Origin: Ramicandelaber brevisporus
Lineage: Eukaryota; Kickxellomycota; Ramicandelaberales; Ramicandelaberaceae
Direction: 5' to 3'
NCBI GenBank assembly: GCA_025201865.1
Contig: MU602823.1
Coordinates: 24,013 to 45,669, forward strand
Length of the DNA stretch: 21,657 bases
Positions 1 through 9,694 of the stretch are shown piece by piece (position 1 is the stretch's first letter; each line of letters begins with the position of its first letter). The position numbers and the translations under genes were made by a program. The notes under the pieces are model-generated. The model had not been told where the DNA came from and did no database searches. It saw only the letters and a list, made by a program, of their open reading frames with translations.

Positions 1-206
1 CAAATGATAGCAGCACGAAATCATCTACTGCGAGTGTTGAGAATGCATCTGGTACCGCGGCCGAACCTCGTCTCGTCCTACTGCCAGTTGATTCCGAAGC
101 GTTCCTCGACATTAGGCTGCGTCCATCAATGCTTCAAGATCATCTTCCCTCAAATTATGACATTGCATTCTCGACTGCGCGACAAACCGCCATGCTCTCT
201 TCTTAA
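1..206 (+). CDS. C-terminal end of an unrecognised protein (5' end outside window)
   Basis: The frame whose codons begin at position 3 is open from the left edge to a TAA at 204-206 and gives about 67 residues. It starts with a Ser/Thr-rich linker and continues into a segment that looks like folded protein (PRLVLLPVDSEAFLDIRLRP, then SNYDIAFSTARQTAMLSS at the end). The competing frame at 4-240 has an ATG but reads as a less protein-like mixture, so I prefer this one. I do not recognise the family. The downstream threonine synthase lies in the same orientation, 340 bp away. Direct evidence is only open frame and composition, so the call is moderate. Confidence 0.5.
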   Translation, partial: NDSSTKSSTASVENASGTAAEPRLVLLPVDSEAFLDIRLRPSMLQDHLPSNYDIAFSTARQTAMLSS

Positions 207-546
207 CCACCATTTAGCACCATTTCACATTCTCAATTGAAGACTCCAATTCCAACGAACGCAAGTATCTCGTCTCATGGACAACCAGAAGGGGAAGGGA
301 GGAGAGCTGGGTGATATCACTCAATGAGGCTGCTGTTGGCTAGTCTGTTTGTTCTTTGATTCCTAGCCAATCAACATCGATGAGTCAGCTATTGCTGATA
401 TCACAGCAAACATCTAATCACACTTCTCTCCATGATATGTGTGTGTGGCATGCAAAAAGAAATGCGGCTGAAATCTGCTTCTCCCACTTGAACATCTACT
501 TTTGAACCCTCCTCCCTCGTGATCAGCCTCAGACACTAAAGACATA
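207..546 (+). promoter_or_regulatory. intergenic region / threonine synthase promoter
   Basis: This 340-bp spacer has no supportable gene. It holds a CCAAT box (367-371, HAP-complex type) and, ten bases further on, a perfect TGAGTCA (381-387). The sequence just before the start codon has A at -3 (ACATAATG). No TATA box is convincing. Confidence 0.6.
381..387. promoter_or_regulatory. Gcn4/CpcA-type site TGAGTCA
   Basis: A perfect copy of the fungal general-amino-acid-control element (TGASTCA) sits 160 bp before the threonine synthase ATG. Gcn4-family bZIP factors activate amino-acid biosynthesis genes through this motif, and yeast THR4 is a known member of that response. About 0.04 copies are expected by chance in this spacer at equal base use. 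The match is seen; its function is inferred from the neighbouring gene. Confidence 0.6.
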
Positions 547-2215
547 ATGACTTCAGCTACGATTGACCTGCCAACCCGGTATCGCTCTACCCGCGGCGGT
601 GCCTCCAACGTCTCTTTTGGCACTGCAGTAATCAGCGGCCTCGCCAGTGATGGCGGTCTGTTTGTTCCTCACACTATTCCTCATCTGCCGCCAGACTGGT
701 TTACCAAGTGGCGCTCACTGCCATTCCACCAGCTGGCCACCGAAATCTTCAAGCTCTACGTTGACCCAGCCGAGATTCCTCCCGCCGACTTGGCCAAGCT
801 GGCTGAGCGCAGCTACTCCACTTTTACCCACCCAGATGTCACTCCAGTCGTCAATTTGAAATCCGCATCCACCAGTGGTGCCGATGTGCGTGTTTTGGAG
901 CTGTTCCATGGACCAACTCTGGCGTTCAAGGACGTGGCATTGCAGTTTGTTGGCAACCTGTTTGAGTACCTGCTCGAGAAGGAGGCTCGGGAGGGCAGCG
1001 TTCCGCAAAAGCTGACTGTTGTTGGCGCCACCAGTGGTGATACGGGCAGTGCCGCCATCTACGGTCTCCGCGGCAAGAAGAACATTGACGTTTACATTTT
1101 GTTCCCGAACGGCCGTGTCTCGCCTGTTCAAGAGGCCCAGATGACGGCCGTGCCTGATCACAATGTGCACTGTCTTGCTGTCGATAACGCCTCATTTGAT
1201 GACTGCCAGGCTGTGCTCAAGAACCTGTTTGCTGACAAGGAGTGGTCCAAGGCTCATCGCTTGGCCGCCGTAAACTCCATCAACTGGGCTCGCATTCTGG
1301 CCCAGATCACCTATTACTTCGCTGCATATTTCCAGACGGTTGGCGATGCCGCTACCGAGGCCGTGAATAATGGCCAGGATCTTCCCAAGGTTGCATTCTC
1401 AGTGCCCACTGGTAACTTTGGTGACGTCCTGGCTGGCTTCTATGCCGCGCAGATGGGTCTTCCGGTGGCTCGGTTGCTGATTGCCACCAATGCCAACTGG
1501 TAACTTTGGTGACGTCCTGGCTGGCTTCTATGCCGCGCAGATGGGTCTTCCGGTGGCTCGGTTGCTGATTGCCACCAATGCCAATGATATCCTGCATCGT
1601 TTCCTGCGGCCAGACTCGGGTCGCTATGTGCGCTTGACCGCGGATGCTTCGCAGGGCGGCGGCTGCGTGCCAACCTACAGTCCGGCTATGGATATCCTGG
1701 TCAGCTCCAACTTTGAGCGTCTGGTGTGGTTCCTGGCTTCGACCGTGCCTGGAGGCAACGCTGCTGCTGCTTCTGCTCAAGTTGCCGGCTGGATGCGCGA
1801 CTTGTCCAGCTCGGGTGCATTTGCCGTTGGCAGCGAAGTGCTCAACTCTGCTCGCAGATTGTTTGAGTCTCAGCGTGTCGATGATGCCGAGACGCTGGCC
1901 ACAATCCGTCGCCACTACGATGCATCTGGATATGTGCTTGACCCACATACCGCAGTTGGCGTCTGCGCAGTCGAAAAGGAGCTTGCAATCACTCCTGAGC
2001 TGGCCAAGGTCCCCATCGTTTGCTTGGCCACCGCTCATCCAGCCAAGTTCTCAGAGGCAGTCAGTGAGGCACTCCAGGGTACATCATTCAACTTTGACAC
2101 GATCCTGCCGGAAAGCGTCAAGGCACTGGAGAACATGCCAAAGAGACGCATTGACGTTTCTGGCGCCACAATCGATAACGTCAAGAAGGTTGTTGCATCT
2201 ACTCAGGCCTTTTAA
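547..2215 (+). CDS. THR4: threonine synthase, frame interrupted by an 88-bp tandem duplication
   Basis: This PLP enzyme converts O-phosphohomoserine to threonine, the last step of Thr synthesis. The 5' frame (547-1503) carries the fungal N-terminal domain (RYRSTRGGASNVSFGTA), the PLP-lysine motif HGPTLAFKDVALQ (Lys about 128) and the phosphate-binding loop GATSGDTGSAAIYG, then reaches SVPTGNFGDVLAGFYAAQMG and stops at TNANW. The second frame (1481-2215) re-reads the same PTGNFGDVLAG segment and continues normally as NDILHRFLRPDSGRY to the C terminus. Without one 88-bp copy the protein would be 526 residues, the usual length (yeast about 514). No GT-AG pair inside the repeat removes exactly one copy, so an intron is not a good explanation. 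As written the enzyme is truncated after 318 residues. This is either an assembly artefact or a real loss-of-function duplication. Family assignment is very secure. Confidence 0.93.
1408..1583 (+). repeat. perfect 88-bp tandem duplication inside threonine synthase
   Basis: Bases 1408-1495 are repeated without mismatch at 1496-1583; identity extends one base further (1496 = 1584). Because 88 is not a multiple of three, it shifts the frame by one and causes the stop at 1501-1503. The flanks share a short imperfect homology: TGCCCACTGG before copy one and TGCCAACTGG at the junction. Confidence 0.97.
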
Positions 2216-4402
<2,187 letters not shown>

Positions 4403-4557
4403 CATTTTCTTTAACTTTGCGTATTGATTTCTATTACACTTTTACTCTATTAAAACCATCAATTTGTTAATGTAAAACCAGCCAGGTTCAATCAGATGGC
4501 GAGGAAGGTACTCGGACCAACAGCTGCAGTGGTGGTGAGGATTGTCCCATCTCTGTT

Positions 4558-4793
4558 CTTGGCGGCGCCGGAAAAGGAGGAAGGAGGAAAGTGCGACGTG
4601 TTGTCTGTTTTTTTTTGCCAAGAATGCTTGGTTGTGCAACAAAAAAAAAACAATGCTGGCGTCAACAATCACTTGAGCAGCCAATGAAACTTGGCGCAGC
4701 AACTCGGCACAACTTCGGTATTGTTGCGGAGAGACACCGCCAAGAGTTGAACAGCTGCTGACACCTGCGTCAAGGCTGCCAAGGGACGCCAAG
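4558..4793 (+). promoter_or_regulatory. cluster of six GCCAAG (PacC/Rim101-type) hexamers
   Basis: GCCAAG occurs at 4617-4622, 4739-4744, 4778-4783 and 4788-4793, and inverted as CTTGGC at 4558-4563 and 4690-4695. All six are preceded (on their own strand) by C or T. GCCARG is the core site of the fungal pH-response zinc-finger PacC, and Rim101 binds TGCCAAG-like sites. Variants GCCAGG (4481-4486) and CCTGGC (4862-4867) flank the cluster. About 0.1 copies are expected by chance in 236 bp. The match is direct; pH control of the downstream gene is inference. Confidence 0.55.
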
Positions 4794-4813
4794 AGCTGGC
4801 TCAATGCATCCAA

Positions 4814-4820
4814 TATAAAA
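4814..4820 (+). promoter_or_regulatory. TATA box TATAAAA
   Basis: A consensus TATAAAA lies 182 bp before the ATG at 5002 and about 20 bp after the last GCCAAG motif. It is followed by a pyrimidine-rich stretch and an A/C-rich leader, as expected for a transcription start some 30-50 bp downstream. It is the clearest TATA box in the window. Confidence 0.65.
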
Positions 4821-5001
4821 CCCTCCATAGGAAGCACATCTCGCTTGTCTTTTGGTCTTGTCCTGGCCTCATCTTCACTACAACTATAACCAACTCAACC
4901 AACCCAACTCAACCAACTTCCAACCACTGCACACACACACACACACACCCCAGTGCTTGTAAACGCGAATTTTTTTTTTTACCATCAATACAGCAATAAC
5001 C

Positions 5002-6756
5002 ATGACCAACTCCGAGAAGCAACAACTCCTGCAGGCCGAGCAGATCGCCCAGCAGCAACAACAAGCACAGCAGGCTCAGCAAGCACAGCAGGCTCAGCAG
5101 GCACAGCAAGCGCAGCAGGCGCAGCAGATACAACAGGAGACTAGCCAGGTGACTACATTGACCCGCGACGTCGATGCCATGTCCATCTCCAGCGCCTCCT
5201 CATTCTCCTCACTGTCATCCTCATCTAGCTCTTCCTCATCTAGCTCATCCGACAGTGACAGCGACAGCGACGATGACTCCAAGATTGATGTTGTCGTTCG
5301 TGATCCACAGGCTAGCGGCACCGTCAGCAGTGTATTCCTCGCCAATGCCGAAGCCAAAGCTCGTCGTCACTATGCCAAGCATGTCGAGAAGGCCCAACGC
5401 TGTGCCGCCAAGGCTATGAAGCACGCAGCCAAGGAAGAGGCTAAGGCACGCAGCTGTGCTGAGCGCTCATCCGGCAAGGAAGTGCGCAAGGCCGAGAAGC
5501 GTGCTGCCAAGGCAATGCACAGGGCAGAGAAGCAAGCCGCTCGTGCCCAACGCCGCGCTGAACGTGTCGGTGAGAAGGCTCGTCGCCATGCTGAAAAGGT
5601 TGCCAGCAAGCATTGCCACAAAGTGAAACGTACTATGACATCGAGCCGCGTGACTGACCTGCCAAAGTTCATTGATACCGTCCAGGTCACAGCTCCAATG
5701 GCCGGCCACGACTTCACTGTTCCTGCGATTCCTGGTTTCATCAACCCGGTTCCTCCATTCACGCTGCCCAGCGCTCCATCAGAGAAGGAAGTCGTCATGC
5801 AGGAAGGAGCACATACCACATCGCGTGCCATTCCATCCGAGAAGCCACCAGCATACTCTGAGAATTTGCTCCAGTACCACTTCCCAGCATCCGTGCCGCT
5901 TGAGGTTCTGGTTTCCAAGCACCGCTCCACTATCTCACTGAGCGCCATCCCAGCACCATCCAACGAGATTCTCATTGACGTCCACATCCAGTCCAACAGC
6001 AAGGACGCCATTGATAAGCTCAAGCCAGCCGTCGAGAACTCTCAGGGCAAGAACATTATCCACATTGGCGGCAACTACCCTGGGTTCAGCTTCTTCAGCT
6101 TCTTCCGTCAGTTGACCACTTTGCACATTAAAATCGATGTTGTTGTGCATTTGCCGGCAGTTCCAGTCAACGGCAACGATGTCAGCGTACACTCTTTGCA
6201 CATCAAGTCTATTAGCGGCGGCATCAGCGGTGTTTCGACTGGCGCAACGTCGCTCTCTCATGTTAACTTTGGCAAGCTGGTTGTTGAAGTTGTCAACGAC
6301 AGGATCAACCTGCCGCTCTTGCGTGCCAAGCAGCTTGATATCTCGACCGTCAATGGCGATGTGGACCTTCAGCAAGCCAACTTCCAGTCAGGTAACATCA
6401 AGACTGTCAACGGCAAGGTTCGCGGTGCGTTCCGTGTAGACTCCAGCGTTGATCTCACGACTGTCAACGGCAGCATCAGCGCCTCTCTGTCTCCAAACCC
6501 AGCCAACGCGACCACTCTGGCTGCTCGCACTGTCAACGGCAAGGTCACCCTTGGACTGGCCGAGACATTCTCCGGCAAGTTTGTGCTCAAGACATCCAAC
6601 GGTAGCGTTGTTGTTCCAGATCAGAGCGAAGTCAAGGTGACAGACAGCCGCAAGAACCTCAAGGAGGGCATTGTGGTGCGTCCAAATGCTCAGAGTGCAC
6701 AGCATTCATTGGAAGCCAAGACCACCAATGGCTCCGTCGCATTTGCTCTTGTTTAA
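5002..6756 (+). CDS. modular polyQ / 11-mer-repeat / DUF4097-type beta-solenoid protein
   Basis: This 584-residue protein has five parts. Residues 7-45 are Q-rich with repeated QQA. Residues 61-93 are a Ser run ending in alternating Ser/Asp. Residues 120-207 are eight tandem 11-residue Ala/Lys/Arg units with no register slip. Residues 219-290 are Pro-rich, with a PPAY motif (282-285) of the kind bound by WW domains. The C-terminal half (about 300-584) is predicted all-beta with six T-x-N-G turns (Asn 451, 470, 489, 512, 533, 576), spaced 19, 19, 23, 21 and 43 residues, as in DUF4097/adhesin-like beta-solenoids. There is no signal peptide or membrane segment, so it is probably intracellular. 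Basic helix plus beta-solenoid suggests binding to a membrane, nucleic acid or other anionic surface, but no function is established. It is a single exon; a TATA box and GCCAAG cluster precede it. The beta-solenoid assignment is fair; the whole protein is unfamiliar to me. Confidence 0.9.
   Translation: MTNSEKQQLLQAEQIAQQQQQAQQAQQAQQAQQAQQAQQAQQIQQETSQVTTLTRDVDAMSISSASSFSSLSSSSSSSSSSSSDSDSDSDDDSKIDVVVRDPQASGTVSSVFLANAEAKARRHYAKHVEKAQRCAAKAMKHAAKEEAKARSCAERSSGKEVRKAEKRAAKAMHRAEKQAARAQRRAERVGEKARRHAEKVASKHCHKVKRTMTSSRVTDLPKFIDTVQVTAPMAGHDFTVPAIPGFINPVPPFTLPSAPSEKEVVMQEGAHTTSRAIPSEKPPAYSENLLQYHFPASVPLEVLVSKHRSTISLSAIPAPSNEILIDVHIQSNSKDAIDKLKPAVENSQGKNIIHIGGNYPGFSFFSFFRQLTTLHIKIDVVVHLPAVPVNGNDVSVHSLHIKSISGGISGVSTGATSLSHVNFGKLVVEVVNDRINLPLLRAKQLDISTVNGDVDLQQANFQSGNIKTVNGKVRGAFRVDSSVDLTTVNGSISASLSPNPANATTLAARTVNGKVTLGLAETFSGKFVLKTSNGSVVVPDQSEVKVTDSRKNLKEGIVVRPNAQSAQHSLEAKTTNGSVAFALV
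5050..5136 (+). repeat. CAG/CAA/GCA repeat coding the QQA tract
   Basis: A purine/C-rich imperfect repeat with period about 9 bp (CAGCAGGCT / CAGCAAGCA) encodes glutamines broken by Ala every third residue. Mixed codons suggest selection for the peptide rather than a recent pure-triplet expansion, although the 9-bp unit may still vary in copy number. Confidence 0.85.
5359..5622 (+). repeat. eight tandem 33-bp (11-residue) repeats
   Basis: Residues 120-207 divide into eight 11-residue units without gaps. Position 1 is Ala in 8/8, position 3 is Lys/Arg in 8/8, position 7 is Lys/Arg in 8/8, position 2 is Glu in 5/8 and position 11 is basic in 7/8 (Cys in one). A typical unit reads AEKQAARAQRR. 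Eleven-residue periodicity is characteristic of group 3 LEA proteins, synuclein/perilipin-type amphipathic helices and hendecad coiled coils. Units are diverged at DNA level, so this is an old array. Confidence 0.85.
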
Positions 6757-7100
6757 ATGTCCTTAACTGAGCCATCATTTTGTATTCTTTTTTGTTTGTT
6801 TGCTTGTTTCTTTATTTCTCCATCCTCTTAGCCTGATATTCAATCTCTTTCTCTCTCTTTCTCTTTCTTTTATCTATTGCTTTCTTTCTTTCTTTCTTGT
6901 TTTAAACAAAAGTTCGATTAAATCCTCCTGTTTGAATCATTTGTGTACATATACGAAGTGTTGGATTTGTGTTCAGGTTGTGAGAGGTTGCACACCAATT
7001 GCCTAATTTTGCAAGTGAGGATGTTCCACCAGGGTCTCCATCGTCGCCGATTCGAAAACAGTGTGCATTGACCACGATGTTAGTGTCAGAGGTTGTTTGT

Positions 7101-7118
7101 GAACAGTTGGCACTGTTC
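7101..7118. repeat. perfect 7-bp hairpin GAACAGT-TGGC-ACTGTTC
   Basis: Arms at 7101-7107 and 7112-7118 are exactly complementary around a 4-base loop; a G-T wobble and a G-C pair extend the stem to nine (7099-7120). It lies in the mixed-composition block of the gene-free region. It could be an operator-like palindrome or chance; no gene depends on it visibly. Confidence 0.45.
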
Positions 7119-7392
7119 GCCGAACACATCCACACACACACATCCACACAGAGTCCATGCGGTCCATTCACTAAAGTGGTTCCCAGACATGGCAATTCGC
7201 ACATCAGCCTTTCACCCATCCTCAACATTATACCTTGTGGAGTGGGAACACAAACTAACTGCGATTGCAGTGGCCTAGTAACTGTTAAGCTACACTCTCA
7301 CTAACTCGACATCTCCCTCTCCCTCTCTCTCTCTCTCCCTTCCTCCCAAACCTCTCTACGAACAAATTGAAATATATTCTCAGCATTCCTTA

Positions 7393-7427
7393 GACTGGAC
7401 TGGACTGGACTGGACCAGACTGGACTG
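7393..7427 (+). repeat. GACTG pentanucleotide microsatellite
   Basis: Seven units of GACTG, the fifth changed to GACCA, in the gene-free region. Confidence 0.9.
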
Positions 7428-8683
7428 CATTCCCACAGCCTCCCCCACCTAACCAGTTTGTTCTGTTTTACTCTCGCTCATTAAGACAATCATCAGCCCT
7501 CGTCGAAAATCCTTCTCTCCCCTCTTCCCCCATTTACCCCCATTTACCCTCCTTCTCCTCCACCAACAAGAGCGTGGGAAGGAACTCACTGTTTTTGAAG
7601 CTACAGAATCTTCCCGTGCGTTACAGAAGACTAGCCCATTATCAAGTTTCGGAACGATTGAAAGTTGTGCGACTTACTTGTTCCCCTCCGCTCTCCTTTT
7701 ATCTATCATAGCGGTCGACCCACTCCCATAGTTTCGCGCACATCCTTTCATCCTCCCCGTTCAACTCATCCTCCACACGCACCTCCACACTCATCAATCC
7801 ACACGCGTCTTCACGTTTTCACCTTCCCCTCCTCTCTCATTCTCTCTTATCACTTTATACCAGCTGATTTACATAAAGAGCAGCGGTATCAGCAGTAGTA
7901 ACAGTAGTAGTAGCAGTAGCAGTTGAAGCCACAATCATCGTTTTTACGATCATTAAGTTGATCATTTTTGGATCTTGCTTGCGCTCCGTGGAGATTTTTG
8001 ATCGCTTTCGGAGTGTCATTTGCAACCTTTTCATTCTGGTCATCTCGGGCATTGAGTGTCCTTCTTTCTCGTCGTCTTCTTTTTTCTTCTTCTATTGTAA
8101 CTTTTGTTTCTTCAATCTCCACTTCATCGTGTTTTTTTGCTTGTGTTTTGTTTTTGCGTGACGGTTGCTCTCCGATTTCAATCTAGTTGTAGCCACATCA
8201 CACCATTCATCACTCATCCGCCTCCAAATAAGTAGTCCTGTCACCCACGTCTCGTTCCTGAGTTTTTTTTGTCTTGAACTTGTTCTCCGTCTGTGCACCT
8301 GTACTTCAAACTAGCTCGCCTCTCTCTTGCTCTCTCTCACTATCACTCTCACAGTCGAAGAACACTGTAACTCGCGCTATCTTGCGACACACATTTTCTC
8401 TCTTCTAACTCAGTTGAGCTTCATCATCATCATCATACCCTAATCACTCATTCATATTCTCTATTCTCTCTCTCTCGCTCACTGACTCGCTATCATCTCA
8501 AGCACCCGGTTCTAGAAACCTTCGAAATATACTTTATTGGTGCCACTGCCATTCTATTCTATTTCATTTCACTTCACCCTTCCACTTACTCTCATTCTTA
8601 CTCAATCTCACTCATTCTCACTCTCACTCTCAATCTCAGTTTCGATTCTTTTTTATTTTTATTTTTACTTTTATTTTTGACAT

Positions 8684-8703
8684 ACTCACTCACTCACTCA
8701 CTC
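8684..8703 (+). repeat. ACTC tetranucleotide microsatellite in the pyrimidine tract
   Basis: Five ACTC units, one of many short C/T/A repeats in 8300-8710 (TCATCATCATCAT near 8422, CTCTCTCTCTCG near 8465, TCTCACTCTCACTCTCA near 8615). Confidence 0.85.
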
Positions 8704-9694
8704 GCTCACCCGCCCGCAGCAACACCTTGGCATCTCAATTGCGTCGTTTATTTAACTGCGCGTCACTCTGACCTCCATTAATCACCACTCTGCACCGTCA
8801 CATCAGAACTCCCCTCCCACTTCCTTCATTTCTGTACTCACGCCGCTTTACTCGACCAGGCGTCCGATTCTCTCTTCCCTTCCTCTTCCCTCCCTCGCCC
8901 AGTTGCCAACTCTCTTGTATCCAACAAAATCTATTCGCCGTTGCATTTTACCTGATTTGGAAGTTTGTACCACACGTGTCCTCAACACTTACCCCGACTC
9001 AGTTTTTTACTACATTTGCCAACTTTGTTTCTGATCGGGGTCACCCTGTGTGTTTTTCTGTAACCTCTTTGCTATCAAACTTGAGGCCATCCCCGGACCT
9101 ACCATATCGTGCTTCGTGCTTCGAGTGCATCTCTCAGGTCAAACTCTCAGCTTGAAGAAGAAAAGAAACTCTCGGTCACTCAGCCAAGTAGCACACAGTG
9201 TCCCAGCCGTTTCTGGTCAATTCTTGATATAGCAGCAGCAACAACAACAGCAATAGCAACATCACTGGTCACCGGCCCACATTACTCGGTCCTATCACCT
9301 TCGCCAGTGTCTCTTGCTTCTTTCATTTCCACTCCCCCTCCTTTGTTCGATTTCTTATTCGCCTGCTGCTCCATCTTTGTTTGCTTTGGCCATCTAGACA
9401 GACAGCCAGACAGCCATACAGCCAGCCCACTTTACCACTCCCACTCACATTTGACTAGCTCGTTTGGCCACACTCTTTTGTGTTTGTGTGTGTGCCTTTG
9501 TGTGCGTGTGTGTCTGCTTGCATACTGTCAGTTTGTTCGCGTTCGTGTGTGTGTGTGTCTACTCCGTCTGGCGTGCTTGACGTTGTTTTGACTTCCTTTG
9601 CGCCCTTTTTGCAGCTGTTGTAATTTCACATCACATCCTTTTGTTTCTCTCATCGACGACACATCTCCGTTGATCTATCTCCCTACACACATCC

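Larger units (their letters stand above)
4403..5001 (+). promoter_or_regulatory. intergenic region / TATA-containing promoter of the modular DUF4097 gene
   Basis: This 599-bp spacer holds the ATP sulfurylase 3' UTR, a cluster of GCCAAG motifs (4558-4793), a CCAAT (4681-4685), a TATA box (4814-4820), then an A/C-rich leader (ACTACAACTATAACC, CAACC repeats, a CA run near 4927-4946, a T run near 4971-4980) reaching the ATG at 5002. An A/C-rich, unstructured leader after a TATA box is typical of strongly expressed or inducible fungal genes. Confidence 0.7.
6757..9694 (+). other. 2.9-kb gene-free, pyrimidine-biased region (3' UTR, spacer, long leader of the transporter gene)
   Basis: No open frame here looks like a protein, and I see no tRNA, rRNA or snoRNA signature. 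The first 250 bp are T-rich with TTTG, TTTC and TC runs (3' UTR). A block at 6930-7310 has mixed composition and a small perfect hairpin. From about 7300 to 9690 the + strand is overwhelmingly C and T, with CT, ACTC, TCA and CATT repeats. Upstream ATGs (9050, 9109) open short frames of low-complexity content. A TTTTTGCAG at about 9606-9614 could be a 3' splice site of a leader intron, but I find no convincing donor. Confidence 0.6.

Noticed and set aside
4-240. 78-codon frame starting at position 4
   Set aside because: A frame shadow; the frame beginning at position 3, ending at 206, has better protein character as the tail of an upstream gene.
1412-1540. Intron explaining the threonine synthase frame break
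   Set aside because: GT at 1412 or 1421 with AG at 1540 gives lengths divisible by three, so the frame is not repaired. GT at 1426 to AG at 1540 (115 bp) repairs the frame but deletes nine conserved residues. No GT-AG pair removes exactly one 88-bp copy.
4442-4837. 131-codon minus-strand frame across the promoter of the modular gene
   Set aside because: It overlaps the TATA box, resembles no family I recognise, contains poly-Phe/Leu from T/A runs, and its Leu-Gly pairs come from the CTTGGC motifs. A real short gene here would weaken the PacC-cluster interpretation, so it deserves a conservation check.
6902-7228. 108-codon minus-strand frame in the gene-free region
   Set aside because: No recognisable motif, no promoter signals, and it spans the 7101-7118 hairpin and CACA repeats. 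Kept only as a low-priority candidate for homology search.
9109-9591. 160-codon frame in the pyrimidine-rich leader
   Set aside because: Composition follows the CT/GT repeats (runs of Ser/Leu/Cys/Val) and has no domain character; at most it contains upstream ATGs in a leader.
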